DNA from: Caldovatus sediminis
Lineage (GTDB): Bacteria > Pseudomonadota > Alphaproteobacteria > Acetobacterales > Acetobacteraceae
Reading direction: 5' to 3'
NCBI RefSeq assembly: GCF_014644455.1
Contig: NZ_BMKS01000004.1
Location: 248,001-312,000, forward strand
Length of the DNA: 64,000 nt
Each line of letters starts with the position of its first letter. Within the stretch, counting starts at the first letter, position 1. Below, piece after piece: positions 40,347 to 49,646 of this stretch. A program made the translations under genes and the position numbers. The notes beneath the pieces are model-generated. The model was not told the DNA's origin. It worked only from the letters and a program-made list of their open reading frames with translations, and ran no database searches.

Positions 40347-41171
40347 ATGGCCATGAACTCCGTGAACACCAACGTCAACGCGATGGTGGCGCTGCAGGCG
40401 CTCAACCGGACCAACGACGCGTTGGGCGTCACCCAGAAGCGCATCTCCACCGGCTTCCGTGTCGCCGACGCGCGGGACGACGGCGCGGCCTTCGCCGTGG
40501 CGCAGACGGTGCGCGCCGACATCGCGGGCCTCACCTCCGCCAACGAGCAGCTCGGCGGCGTGAAGGGCATCCTGGACACGGCCCTGGCCGGCCTGACCAA
40601 GGTGTCGGAGACGATGATCGAGGTGCGGTCGGTGCTGGTGAAGCTGGCCGACGGCAACCTCAGCGCGGATCAGCGCACGCAGTATGAGGCGCAGTACGTC
40701 TCGCTGGTCGACCAGATCACGAACTTCATCGACGACGCCACCTACAACAACGGCAACCTGCTCGACGATACGATCACGGCGAGCATCGTCACCACCCGCA
40801 ACGAGAATGGCGACACCTACACGATCACGGGGGTGACCAAGGCCGACCTGATCGTGGCGGCCACTCCGCCGGCGGATGCGGCGGCGGCGCAGGCGGCGCT
40901 CGCCGCCGGCGGCAACTTCCGGGTCGTCGAGGCCGCGATCAACGATGCGCTGAACGCCTTCGGGGCGCACAACCGCTACGTTGACGCGCAGATCACCTAC
41001 AACAAGGAGAAGATCGACAGCCTGCAGGGTGGCATCGGGGCGCTGGTGGATGCCGACCTGGCCAGGGAGTCGGCGCAGCTCCAGGCGCTGCAGATCCGCC
41101 AGCAGCTCGGCACCCAGGCGCTCTCGATCGCCAACCAGTCGCCGCAGACGCTGCTGAGCCTGTTCCGCTGA
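40347..41171 (+). CDS. fliC: Flagellin
   Basis: 274-residue filament protein, short because only D0/D1 and a small central insert are present. N-terminal MNSVNTNVNAMVALQALNRTND and RISTGFRVADARDDGAAFAVAQ; C-terminal ADLARESAQLQALQIRQQLGTQALSIANQSPQTLLSLF. A second Met codon two codons later (40353) could also serve as start. No sigma-54 or clear sigma-28 promoter was seen in the 115 bp upstream, but a GGCAAG half-dyad and a TTAA are there. A strong hairpin follows the stop. It lies directly before flbT-flaF. Confidence 0.96.
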   Translation: MAMNSVNTNVNAMVALQALNRTNDALGVTQKRISTGFRVADARDDGAAFAVAQTVRADIAGLTSANEQLGGVKGILDTALAGLTKVSETMIEVRSVLVKLADGNLSADQRTQYEAQYVSLVDQITNFIDDATYNNGNLLDDTITASIVTTRNENGDTYTITGVTKADLIVAATPPADAAAAQAALAAGGNFRVVEAAINDALNAFGAHNRYVDAQITYNKEKIDSLQGGIGALVDADLARESAQLQALQIRQQLGTQALSIANQSPQTLLSLFR

Positions 41172-41185
41172 GGCGCGGGCGGGGA

Positions 41186-41220
41186 GGCGCGCGCTGGGCC
41201 CTTCGGGGCCGGCGCGCGCC
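41186..41220 (+). terminator. Strong GC hairpin with TTCG loop after fliC
   Basis: Nine-base stem GGCGCGCGC/GCGCGCGCC extended by five further pairs and closed by a TTCG tetraloop, starting 15 bp after the flagellin stop. There is no T-run, so it may stabilise the flagellin mRNA 3' end or partly terminate before flbT rather than act as a full intrinsic terminator. Confidence 0.55.
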
Positions 41221-41268
41221 GCTCCGCGGCCGCCCCGCCATCCGTCCGCGAGGAGCGCGCGCAAGACG

Positions 41269-41706
41269 ATGTCCACCCTGGTCCTCGAGCTGCGCCCGGG
41301 CGACACGATGGTCGTCAACGGCGCGCCAATCCGCTTCCGCAACCGCTGTCGCATCGAGCTGACGGCCAAGGCGCGCTTCCTGTTCGGCAAGCAGGTCATG
41401 CCGCCCGAGCAGGCGACCACTCCGGCGCGGCGGATCTATTTCGCCCTGCAGACCGCCTACATCGGCACCGACGAGGAGCGCGAGCGCGCCCTCGCCGTCG
41501 CGCATCGCCTGATCGCCGAGTTCCAGGCCGCCACCACCTCCTCGCTCGCGAAGATGCTGCTGGACCGCGCGCTGGCCGCGGCCGAGGCCGATGAGTGCTA
41601 TGTCGCACTGAAGCTGGTGCGGCGCGTGATCCGCCACGAGGAGGCCGTGCTCGGCGGTGATCCGGCGGGGGGCGCGGCCGAGCAGGAGGAGGGGATTCCG
41701 GCATGA
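41269..41706 (+). CDS. flbT: Flagellin translation regulator FlbT
   Basis: 145-residue post-transcriptional regulator. LELRPGDTMVVNGAPIRFRNRCRIELTAKARFLFGKQVMPPEQATTPARRIYFALQTAYI is the conserved FlbT N-terminal domain. In Caulobacter FlbT binds the flagellin mRNA 5' leader and lowers its stability until the hook is complete. The acidic/glycine C terminus is poorly conserved. Start after AGGAG. It overlaps flaF by 4 bp (ATGA). Confidence 0.94.
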   Translation: MSTLVLELRPGDTMVVNGAPIRFRNRCRIELTAKARFLFGKQVMPPEQATTPARRIYFALQTAYIGTDEERERALAVAHRLIAEFQAATTSSLAKMLLDRALAAAEADECYVALKLVRRVIRHEEAVLGGDPAGGAAEQEEGIPA

Positions 41707-42074
41707 GTCCGACGCTGATGGCGCTGCGCCGCGCCTATGGCGCCGCCCATGCGGCACTCGATCCGCGCGAGCGGGAGGCGGACGTGTTCCGCCGCGTGAC
41801 GGGCGCATTGCGAGCGGTCGCCGGGGTGGAAGGGGGGGCGGCGGCCCAGGGCGGTCCGGCCCGCGCACGGGCGCTTGCCGACAACCGGCGGCTGTGGCTT
41901 GCGGTGGAGGCGGCGGCGCTGCATCCGGCGAACGTGCTTCCGGCGCCATTGCGCGCCGATCTGGTCTCGCTCGCCCGGGCGGTCCAGCGCGAGCTGGACT
42001 TGCCATCTCCCGACATCGGCTTCCTGATCGGGGTGAACGAGCAGATCACTGCGGGGCTTGCCGCCCGTGGCTGA
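41703..42074 (+). CDS. flaF: Flagellin synthesis regulator FlaF
   Basis: 123-residue FlaF family protein. Recognised by RREADVFRRVTGALRA-type N-terminal helix, ALADNRRLWLAVEAAALHPANVLPAPLRADLVSLARAVQREL and the end GFLIGVNEQITAGL. In Caulobacter FlaF is needed for flagellin synthesis/secretion and opposes FlbT. Translationally coupled to flbT. The usual partner order flagellin-flbT-flaF is kept. A glycine/alanine stretch near residue 45 is an insertion relative to the core. Confidence 0.9.
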   Translation: MSPTLMALRRAYGAAHAALDPREREADVFRRVTGALRAVAGVEGGAAAQGGPARARALADNRRLWLAVEAAALHPANVLPAPLRADLVSLARAVQRELDLPSPDIGFLIGVNEQITAGLAARG

Positions 42075-42867
42075 TCCGATCCTCGCCGCGCTCTACGGCG
42101 CGGGGGGCGGTATCGGCGCCCTCACCGCGGGCGACGGCGCGGGCGCCATCGCCGCGTTGCGTCGCGCGAGCGCGCCGGGCGAGGAGACGCGGGCGCTGGC
42201 GCGGCTTGCGCGGGACCACGGGCTCGGGCGCGCCATGGAGCGGTTCCGCGCCGCTGCCGCGGCGACCTCCGATCCGGCGCGCGCGCTGCGCGATCCGCGC
42301 ATCCTCGAGGTGCTGCTGCCGGCGATGGGGATGCCGGATGCGGTCGGGCAGGGCGGGCTCGCCGCGCGGGCGCTGATGGCCGACCCGTCGGATCCGAAGG
42401 GGCTGCTGATGCGGCTCTCCGACAAGCGATGGCGCGAGGCCGCGGCGACGCTCGATCTGCGACGGCGCGGGATGGACGCGCTGCGCGACCCTGCGGTGCA
42501 GGCGAGGCTGGAAGAAGGGTTGCGCCGGCAGCGCTGGCACGCCGATCTGGACTCGTCCCATCCGGGCCTCTCCGACGCGCTGCACTTCCGCCGGCGCGCC
42601 GCGTCGGTGAACAGCGCCTACGAGATCCTGGGCGATCCGGTGCTCCGCCGGGTGGTGACGGGGGCGCTCGGCTTGCCGATGGAGATCGCGATCCAGCCGG
42701 TGGAGACCCAGGCCCGGGCGATCACGTCGCGGCTCCAGGTCAAGACCCTGGCCGATCCGCGGGTGGCGGGGCAGTTGGCCGAACGCTATCTCCTGGCCCG
42801 CGCGGGTGAGGCTGGGCCGGCCGGCCTGGCCGGGGCGCCATCCCCGCTGGTCGCGCTGTTCGCATGA
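42067..42867 (+). CDS. DUF1217 flagellar-cluster protein
   Basis: 266-residue helical protein of the DUF1217 type, often found beside flagellar genes in alphaproteobacteria; its function is unknown. DPKGLLMRLSDKRWREAAATLDL, the SVNSAYEILGDPVLRRVVTGALGLP block and RLQVKTLADPRVAGQLAERYLL are characteristic. The GTG at 42067 (GCGGGG ten bases ahead) is chosen; a TTG at 42058 in the same frame has no room for a ribosome-binding site. It overlaps flaF by 8 bp, so it belongs to the flbT-flaF unit. The gene ends the flagellar island. Confidence 0.78.
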   Translation: MADPILAALYGAGGGIGALTAGDGAGAIAALRRASAPGEETRALARLARDHGLGRAMERFRAAAAATSDPARALRDPRILEVLLPAMGMPDAVGQGGLAARALMADPSDPKGLLMRLSDKRWREAAATLDLRRRGMDALRDPAVQARLEEGLRRQRWHADLDSSHPGLSDALHFRRRAASVNSAYEILGDPVLRRVVTGALGLPMEIAIQPVETQARAITSRLQVKTLADPRVAGQLAERYLLARAGEAGPAGLAGAPSPLVALFA

Positions 42868-42994
42868 GGACGAAGCCCCGATCGTTCCGGCCAGCAGCGC
42901 CGCCGGCCGCTGCCCCGGCAGGCGCGGCCGGTTCTGCGCCGGCCTGACGGCAGGCTGCCCGCCGGCAGACGGGGAGGCCCCGAAGCGAGGGCCA

Positions 42995-43014
42995 CCGCCG
43001 CGGAGCCGCGGCGG
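42995..43014. terminator. Palindromic hairpin between convergent genes
   Basis: Nine-base arms CCGCCGCGG and CCGCGGCGG separated by AG, in the 209-bp gap between the DUF1217 gene and the convergent gene ending at 43077. There is no T-run on either side. Plausible as a bidirectional transcription brake only. Confidence 0.35.
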
Positions 43015-43076
43015 ATGCGCCATGCATGGGTCTTGTGCTGCAGGGCGACGGACCTCCGGCGCGCTGCCCGGGCGGA

Positions 43077-43547
43077 TCAGCCCGAACGCTGCCCCCGCGC
43101 TGGCGCGGAAGGCGCGACGGCCGCCTGGTCGCGGGAAGCGCTGCGCGCGTCCGGCCGCGAAGTCTCCGACGGCGCGTCGGTGGACGGCAAGGGAGCTGGC
43201 GGCACCGCACGCGCGTTGGGGACGGGGTCCGCCTGCACGGCGGCCCGATAGGCAGCGAGCTCACGTGCGGACGGAATGCTCCAGGAGAGGCCCCCCGCGC
43301 TGTTCCGGAACTCGATCACCACCATGCCCAGCGCGTGGTCGATCCGCAGCGCCGGATTCGGCACCATGACCCGGCCCTCCGGCATCTCGGGCACCGGAGG
43401 CGGTCGCCGCGAACCGGCCTCGCCCGCCGGGCCGCCGGCATCCGGGTGCGGGGCACCCGGGGCGACCGCCTCGGCCGGCCTGCTGGCGGCACGAGGATGC
43501 GCCTCGGCCGCGGACAGGGGACGGAGCGGGGGAAGATCGGTTGGCAT
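43077..43547 (-). CDS. Hypothetical protein at the edge of the flagellar island
   Basis: 156-residue protein I do not recognise. A proline/alanine-rich N-terminal half leads to one conserved-looking core near 75-110 (VPNPALRIDHALGMVVIEF, then SWSIPSARELAAYR), followed by another disordered tail. The core resembles the small C-terminal strand of FlaG-like proteins, where a residue run of the form LRI-D-x-G-x-V-V occurs, but the match is weak. No signal peptide. Weak ribosome-binding site. Convergent with the DUF1217 gene across 209 bp. Confidence 0.5.
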   Translation of the reverse strand: MPTDLPPLRPLSAAEAHPRAASRPAEAVAPGAPHPDAGGPAGEAGSRRPPPVPEMPEGRVMVPNPALRIDHALGMVVIEFRNSAGGLSWSIPSARELAAYRAAVQADPVPNARAVPPAPLPSTDAPSETSRPDARSASRDQAAVAPSAPARGQRSG

Positions 43548-43639
43548 CGCGCGGTGTGACCCGCGTCCCAGCTTGCGGGAGAGGGGTTGAGAAAGCGTTG
43601 ACGCGCGCCGGCGGCGGCGATCCGGCGCGCTTCCGCGCC

Positions 43640-44761
43640 TCAACTGCCGCGCCAGTCGAGCCGACGGGCCAGCCAGCCGCGATAGGCCTGCACCACCGGC
43701 TCCGGCACGGCGCAGGCCGCGGCGTAGGCGGCGGCGGCCTCGGTGCCGGGCAGCAGCGGGCAGGCTGTCTCGGCTTCCGGTGCGCCATCTTCGAGCAGTT
43801 CCTCGGCAAGGCGGGCGGCGGCGTGGCGCCACAGCGCGACCAGATCGGCGGGCGTCAGCGCCGGCAGGACGATCGCGGCGTGCATCCGCGCGGCGGCGAG
43901 GCCGGCATCGGCCGCGAGAACCATCTCGGCCGCTGGCGAGGCGACGCCCGCGGCGACGCGGAGGGCGATGCGCTCGGCCAGGCTCGGCACACCGGGCAGC
44001 GCGGGGTCGCGCCGCGCCGCGGCGTGGGGGCCCGCTTCGGCGCGCGCCGCGGCGAACCACGGTTCGGCCCCGATCGCCCGGGCGCGCGCCGCGAGATTCG
44101 CGCCGCTGGCGAGGATGGCGTCCACCCGCCCTTCCGCCAGGGCCGGCTCGGCGGCGGCGACGTCCACCCCGAAGACCGGCTGGGCGCGAACGCCGAGCAG
44201 CTCGAGCGCGAGGAGGGCGGCGGCCTCGGGTGCCTCCGGCCCCGGCAGGCCAAGGCGCAGCGGCGCCGGCGTGGCGTTCTCCGCGCGGCGGACGGCGACG
44301 AGGTGGGCTGCCACGGCGGGGGAACGGACGAGGAGCGCCGTCGGCTGCACGAGGCCGCAAACCGGCAGCCAGGCGGAGGGTTCGTAGCGGGCCCGGCCAT
44401 CGCCGATCATCCGGGCATGCGCCGCGGCGCCCGCCATGGCGAGCAGGGTGCGCCCGTCCGGAGCGGCGGAGGTGGCGAAGCGGTTGGCTGCCGTCACGCC
44501 GTCGGCGCCGCCGAGCGGTTGCGGCTCGAGCCGGGTCGGCTGCGGCGCGGTGCGGCGGCCGAGGGCGGCGGCGAAGCTCGCCGCCCAGCGGCCCTGCGAA
44601 CTGTCCTCGGGGCCAGGGGCCAGCAGCACGGCGGCCGCGGGAAGGGCGGCCATGGCGTGGCCGCCGTGCCTGGAGGACAGGGCGGCCGCGGCGGCCGCAA
44701 GGCCGCCCAGCAGCCAGACACGGCGCCGCAAGGCAGGACCGGTGGTAGCGGGTACGGGCAT
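43640..44761 (-). CDS. Divergent Bug/TctC-like periplasmic receptor
   Basis: 373-residue exported protein. ATG at 44761 with GGAGGAGAAGG upstream. Signal-type N terminus with RRRVWLLGGLAAAAAAL. ANRFATSAAPDGRTLLAMAG corresponds to the Bug-family AAPDGYTLL block, and PGVPSLAER to the LPDVPTxxE block. Other family motifs (the N-terminal PxRPI strand and the VENRPGAGG loop) are missing or strongly altered, so ligand binding may differ. No TctAB genes nearby. It could also be a degenerate receptor kept for signalling. Placed between the hypothetical gene and apt on the same strand. Confidence 0.6.
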   Translation of the reverse strand: MPVPATTGPALRRRVWLLGGLAAAAAALSSRHGGHAMAALPAAAVLLAPGPEDSSQGRWAASFAAALGRRTAPQPTRLEPQPLGGADGVTAANRFATSAAPDGRTLLAMAGAAAHARMIGDGRARYEPSAWLPVCGLVQPTALLVRSPAVAAHLVAVRRAENATPAPLRLGLPGPEAPEAAALLALELLGVRAQPVFGVDVAAAEPALAEGRVDAILASGANLAARARAIGAEPWFAAARAEAGPHAAARRDPALPGVPSLAERIALRVAAGVASPAAEMVLAADAGLAAARMHAAIVLPALTPADLVALWRHAAARLAEELLEDGAPEAETACPLLPGTEAAAAYAAACAVPEPVVQAYRGWLARRLDWRGS

Positions 44762-44898
44762 CGCCGCCTTCTCCTCCCTGGCTCGCGTCCCGACCGAACG
44801 CTTGGCCGACCGCCACGGCGGGGCATCGGCGGGCGGTGGGCGGACCCTCCTCCGGACCGGATGCGGCGAAATTGTGGCGAAGAGGGGCGCGGGGCCCC

Positions 44899-45444
44899 TC
44901 AGCTCTCGTAGGCGATCAGCGCCTCGAAGGGGACGTCGAGCCGGCTTCGGCCGCCGAGGAAGGTCAGCTCGATCAGCGACGCGGCGGCCGGCACCACCGC
45001 GCCGGCCTGGCGCAGCAGGTTGATCCCCGCCGCCATGGTGCCGCCGGTGGCCAGGAGATCGTCGAGCAGCACCACGCGCTGGCCCTTCTGCACGGCGTCC
45101 GCCTGCATCTCGATCCGGTCGGTGCCGTATTCGAGCGCGTAGTTCAGGCCGATGGTCAGGCCCGGCAGCTTGTTCGGCTTGCGCAGCATGATGAAGCCGA
45201 GGCCGAGCTCGAGCGCGAGCGGGGCGGCGACGAGGAAGCCGCGGCTCTCGATGCCGGCGAGCAGGTCGGGCCGGTGCGGGCGCACGATCGCGGCGAGGCG
45301 GGCCATCGCGGCGCGCCAGGCGGGGCCGTGCCGGAGCAGGGTCGAGATGTCGTAGAAGAGTATGCCCGGCTTCGGGAAATCCGGGATGCCGCGGATGTGC
45401 TCGCGCAGGTCGATCGTGTTCGGGTCGGTGTCGGCGAGGGACAT
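44899..45444 (-). CDS. apt: Adenine phosphoribosyltransferase
   Basis: 181-residue purine-salvage enzyme forming AMP from adenine and [23 protein letters not shown] opens it, [21 protein letters not shown] is the adenine-side loop, and [14 protein letters not shown] is the PRPP-binding motif. The start at 45444 has AGGAGG upstream; the frame continues to 45618 but without signal. Length is normal. A GAGGGG/CCCCTC inverted repeat overlaps its stop (44882-44900) and could aid termination, though it lacks a T-run. Confidence 0.96.
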   Translation of the reverse strand: MSLADTDPNTIDLREHIRGIPDFPKPGILFYDISTLLRHGPAWRAAMARLAAIVRPHRPDLLAGIESRGFLVAAPLALELGLGFIMLRKPNKLPGLTIGLNYALEYGTDRIEMQADAVQKGQRVVLLDDLLATGGTMAAGINLLRQAGAVVPAAASLIELTFLGGRSRLDVPFEALIAYES

Positions 45445-45608
45445 GCTTCGGCCGATCCTCCTGGGGTGCGGGACGGGGCGGGCGGGCCAGGCTGCGCCTG
45501 CGAGGCGCCGCCGTTTGTGGCGCAGCGCGCCGCGGCCGGCAATCGCGGATGCCGGCGCGGGCGGGGGCCGGTCTTGGCCGTGTCGGGGCGCCGTGGCATG
45601 GGGGCGCC

Positions 45609-45803
45609 ATGACCGCACGGACCGGCATCGCGCTGCTGATCGGCCTGATCGGCTTCGCCCTCTACCTCGCCGGCGTGGTCGCCTTCGCCGACCGGGTTCG
45701 CGGGCTGCATTGGGCGCTCGAGGCGCTGTACTTCGCCGTTGCCGGGGTGCTCTGGGTGCTGCCCGCCCGTGCGCTGATCTTCTGGGCGGCCGGGCGGCGC
45801 TGA
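45609..45803 (+). CDS. DUF2842 small membrane protein
   Basis: 64-residue protein with two hydrophobic segments, [20 protein letters not shown] (about 6-25) and [21 protein letters not shown] (about 37-57). The ADRVRG...[20 protein letters not shown] pattern matches DUF2842, a short alphaproteobacterial inner-membrane family of unknown function. The start at 45609 is preferred over an upstream in-frame codon at 45549. It diverges from apt across 164 bp. Confidence 0.78.
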   Translation: MTARTGIALLIGLIGFALYLAGVVAFADRVRGLHWALEALYFAVAGVLWVLPARALIFWAAGRR

Positions 45804-45903
45804 ACCGGCGGACCGGGCGGGGCCGAATGGTCGCGGCGGGAGATCCGCGGCGGCCGGGTGGCGGGCAGGCTTCCGATCGCGTTGCGGCGCCGGCCGTCGG
45901 CGC

Positions 45904-47616
45904 TCATCGCAGGTAGGCCTCGGTGGCGTAGCGGCGCATCATGCGGTGGCTGCTGAAGCGCGCGCCGATGCGGGCGATCGCCTGGCACATCATCCAGGCC
46001 CGATGCGCCGGGTCGCCGTGCTGCACCGGCAGCACGACGCGCTCGAGCTTCTCGTAGAGGTCTCGCGCGTGCTCCTCCGGCGGCGGCGCCGCGCCGTCGG
46101 CGCCGATGGCCCAGCCGGTGACGCCCTCCTCCCAGGCCTCGACCCACCAGCCGTCGAGCACGCTGAAGTTCAGCCCGCCGTTCAGCGCCGCCTTCATGCC
46201 GCTCGTGCCCGATGCCTCGAGCGGCGGGAGCGGCGTGTTCAGCCAGACATCGGCGCCGGCGACGAGGCACTTCGCCAGCGCCAGGTCGTAGCCGGGCAGG
46301 AAGGCCACAGGCACGGCGCCACGCAGCGCCTCCGCCTGCGCATGCAGCGTCCGGATCAGCTCCTTGCCGTGGCCGTCGCGCGGGTGCGCCTTGCCGGCGA
46401 CGAGGACCTGGAACGGCAGGCGGGACGCGATGGCCCGCAGCCGGTCCAGATCCGAGAACAGCAGGTCCGGCCGCTTGTAGCCTGTCATGCGGCGCGCGAA
46501 GACGAGCAGCGGCAGGTCGGCGCGCAGCGCCCGGGCCGCGTCGGGGGCGCGCCGCCGCGCCTCCTCCAGCAGCTCGGCCTTGGCCTCGGCCTTCGCCCCG
46601 AGCACCGCCTGATCCGCCAGGCGGTCGGCGCGCGCCAGCACCTCCGTCTCGTGCGCCCAGCCGGGCGCGGCCTCCTCGAACAGCCGCGCGAAGGCGGGGT
46701 GCGCCCAGGTCGCGGCGTGCACCCCGTTAGTGATCGCGCTGATGCGGTAGCCGGGGAACATGCGGCGCGCCGTCTCCGCGTGGCGGCTCGCGACGCCGTT
46801 CACCCAGCCGCTGAGGGAGAGCGCGAGGCGCGTCATGTTCAGCGTGTCCGCGCCGGCGAGCAGGCGGAGCTGGTCGGTCTCGAAGAACTCGCCCAGGACC
46901 CGCTCGACGAGCCCGTAGGGGAAGCGGTCGTGCCCGGCCTCGACCGGCGTATGCGTGGTGAAGACGCAGCGCTCGCGCACCGGGGCGAGGTCGTAGCACA
47001 GCGGGCCCTCCGCCGGGCGGTCCGGCGCCCGCCGGTGCCGGCGCAGCAGCGCCAGGGGCAGCAGCGCGGCGTGGCCTTCGTTGAGGTGGTAGGTCTCGAT
47101 CTCGAAGCCTAGGGCGCGCAGCATCCGCTCGCCGGCGATGCCGAGCACGGCCTCCTGCTTCAGGCGCATCGTCTCCTCGCCGCCGTAGAGCCGGTCGGTG
47201 ATGCCGCGGTCCTCGGGCGCGTTCACCTCGAGGCGAGTGTCGAGCAGCACGACCGGCACCCGGTGCCCGAGCGGGCAGGAGAGCAGGTGGAGCCAGGCCA
47301 CGACCCAGACCCTGCGCCCTTCGAGCCGCACCGCCACCGCGGCGTCGAGCGGCACGGCGTGGGCCGCCGGATCCCAGGGATCCGGGTGGTCGATCTGCGC
47401 GCCGTCCGGCCCGATCTCCTGGCGCAGATAGCCTTCGCGGCTGGCGAGGCTGACGAACACCATCGGCAGGTCGAGGTCGGCGGCGGCGCGCGCGGTATCG
47501 CCCGCGAGCACGCCGAGCCCGCCCGAATAGGTGTGCATCTCCGGCCGCAGCGCGATCTCCATCGTGAAGTAGGCGACGCGGGTCCGGGCGAGGAAGGGGT
47601 CGAGAGGCGGGGCCAT
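45904..47616 (-). CDS. glgP: Alpha-glucan phosphorylase (GT35)
   Basis: 570-residue short-type alpha-glucan phosphorylase that releases glucose-1-phosphate from glycogen using pyridoxal phosphate. AYFTMEIALRPEMHTYSGGLGVLAGDT is the hallmark of the short family. FTTHTPVEAGHDRFP, ITNGVHAATWAHP, FARRMTGYKRPDLLF and the PLP region EASGTSGMKAALNGGLNFSVLDGWW follow. The start at 47616 has GAGGAG ahead. The frame continues upstream to 47964 into broken glgX sequence, which I do not include. Third gene of glgA-glgX-glgP. Confidence 0.93.
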   Translation of the reverse strand: MAPPLDPFLARTRVAYFTMEIALRPEMHTYSGGLGVLAGDTARAAADLDLPMVFVSLASREGYLRQEIGPDGAQIDHPDPWDPAAHAVPLDAAVAVRLEGRRVWVVAWLHLLSCPLGHRVPVVLLDTRLEVNAPEDRGITDRLYGGEETMRLKQEAVLGIAGERMLRALGFEIETYHLNEGHAALLPLALLRRHRRAPDRPAEGPLCYDLAPVRERCVFTTHTPVEAGHDRFPYGLVERVLGEFFETDQLRLLAGADTLNMTRLALSLSGWVNGVASRHAETARRMFPGYRISAITNGVHAATWAHPAFARLFEEAAPGWAHETEVLARADRLADQAVLGAKAEAKAELLEEARRRAPDAARALRADLPLLVFARRMTGYKRPDLLFSDLDRLRAIASRLPFQVLVAGKAHPRDGHGKELIRTLHAQAEALRGAVPVAFLPGYDLALAKCLVAGADVWLNTPLPPLEASGTSGMKAALNGGLNFSVLDGWWVEAWEEGVTGWAIGADGAAPPPEEHARDLYEKLERVVLPVQHGDPAHRAWMMCQAIARIGARFSSHRMMRRYATEAYLR

Positions 47617-47624
47617 GACGGGCT

Positions 47625-49646
47625 CCTCGGCGCGAGACGAGCGCCAGCGTGCAGCGGGGCGGCACGAGCAGGTGCGGCGCGGGGTCGGCCAGCGGCGGCT
47701 CGGACCCGGGCGCGGCGATGTCCGCGGGCGGGGGGCCGCGGCGTTCAGGGCCACCCGCCGGGGGCCGGCGGGCGGCGCGGGCAGGACGAAGCGGGCCGGG
47801 CCGCGGGCGGCGTTGAGCAGCAGGCAGAGACCGCCGCCGGAGACGTCCGCCTCGCGGATGGCGCAGCTCAGGCGGTTGTCGGGACCGTGCCAGTCCGGCG
47901 GCCGGCCGTCGGGCCCGAACCAGCGGATCTCGTCCGCGGCGTAGAAGCGCTCGGCGGCCGGCACGGGGTGGGAGCGGCGGAACGGCGAGGCCGCTCACGA
48001 AGCGGACCAGGTCGGCGTTGCGCCGCGCCAGGTCCCAATCGTACCAGGAGATCTCGCTGTCCTGGCACCAGGCGTTGCTGTTGCCGCGCTGGGTGTGGTG
48101 GAATTCGTCGCCGCCGAGCAGCATCGGCACCCCGCGCGCGAGGAGCAGCGTGGCGAGCAGGTTGCGGACCTGGCGCCGGCGCATGGCCTCCACGGCCGGG
48201 TCGTCGCTCGGGCCCTCCGCGCCGTTGTTGTTCTCGCTGAACTCCTCGGCGGGTCCGTCCCGGTTGTCCTCGCCGTTCGCCCCGTTGTGCCGCCGGGCGT
48301 AGCTCACGAGATCGTTCAGCGTGAAGCCGTCGTGCGAGGTGACGAAGTTCACGCTGCGCAGCGGACCGGCGCCGGCGCCATGAAGGTCGGAGCTGCCGGC
48401 GAGCCTGGTCGCGAAGGCGCCGGTCATGCCCGCATCGCCGCGCCAGAGGCGGCGCACGTCGTCGCGGAAGCGGACGTTCCACTCGGCCCAGGCGCGGTGC
48501 GGGAAGGCGCCGACCTGGAACGCCCCGGCGGCGTCCCACGCCTCGGCGATCAGCTTCACCTCGCGCAGGACCGGATCCTCCGCGATCTGCTCGGGCAGCG
48601 GCGGATTCGGCAGTGGCGCGCCATCCGGACCGCGGCCGGGCACCGAGGCGAGGTCGAAGCGGAACCCGTCCGCGTGGCCGCGCATCACCCGGTGCCGCAG
48701 GCAGTCCACGATCGGCGTGCGCACCACCGGGTGGTTGCAGTTCAGCGTGTTGCCGCAGCCGGTGAGGTCGAGGTAGCCGCCACCCGGCCCGAGCAGGTAG
48801 TAGACGGCGTTGTCGAGGCCGCGGAAGGAGAAGGTCGGCCCGTCCTCGCCGCCCTCGGCCGTGTGGCTGAAGACCACGTCGAGGATCACCTCGATCCCGG
48901 CGCGGTGCAGATCGCGCACCATCGCCTCGAACTCGGCGACGGCGGACGCGGCCCCGCCGGCGGCGTAGGCGGCGCGCGGCGCGAACAGCGCGACCGGGTC
49001 GTAGCCCCAGTGGTTGCGCAGGGGCTCTCCCGTGCGGGGATCGCGGCGCCGGCCCGCCGCCGCCCGCATGGGCGCCTCGGCCACCGGCATCAGCTCCACC
49101 GCCGTCGCGCCCAGCCGACGGAAGTGGGGGGATCATCTCGGCGACGCCCGCGAGGGTGCCTGGCCGCCGCACGCCGGCGGACGGATGGATCGTCAGGCCG
49201 CGGACGTGGGTCTCGTAGATCACCGTCTCGCGCCACGGATGGCGCGGCGCCCGGTTGTCGCCCCAGTCGAACCGGTGGTCGGGGACGAGGCAGCGGCCCG
49301 CGGTTCAGTCCGCCTCCGTCTCGACCGCGGCGGGGTAGGGGTCGAGCAGCACTCGCCTCGGATCGAAGCGGTGGCCCGCCTGCGGTGCGAAGGGGCCGTC
49401 GGCGCGCAGCGCGTAGGCCGTGCCGCGCGGCAGCCCGACGAGGCGCGCGTGCCTGAGGTCGCCGGTGCGGTGGCGGACCGGGTCGAGCGGAATCTCCGCC
49501 GCCGCCGCGCCGCGCGCACCTTCGAACAGCAGGAGCGTCAGGCGTGTCGCGTTGCGGCTGAAGACGGCAAGGTTGAAGCCGTCGCGGGTCTCGCTCAGGC
49601 CGAGCGGCAGCGGCTCGCCGGGCTCGATGCCGATCGCGCCCGCCAT
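47625..49646 (-). pseudogene. glgX: Glycogen debranching enzyme GlgX, disrupted
   Basis: GlgX (GH13 isoamylase-type) sequence spread over several frames. The N terminus (from ATG 49646: PLGLSETRDGFNLAVFSRNA) runs to an in-frame TGA at 49305-49307. The same frame continues with RFDWGDNRAPRHPW and VIYETHVRGLTIHPSAGV to a six-G run (49126-49131), where removing one base restores HFRRLGATAVELMPV. The catalytic barrel then reads openly with FRFDLASVPG, KLIAEAWDAAG and VTSHDGFTLND. A further frame change at about 47982-47996 (FVSGLA to FRRSHPVPAAERFY) and another at a six-G run (47730-47735) follow. About 30 residues before the TGA may also be missing. It is either a decaying gene or homopolymer sequencing error. 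Confidence 0.75.

Noticed and set aside
42058-42066. TTG start for the DUF1217 protein
   Set aside because: The GCGGGG motif lies one base from the TTG but ten bases from the GTG at 42067, which is preferred.
47617-47964. N-terminal extension of GlgP into the upstream open frame
   Set aside because: The extension is part broken glgX sequence (RFYAADEIRWFGPDGRPP) and part non-protein-like; GlgP begins normally at 47616 with its own ribosome-binding site.
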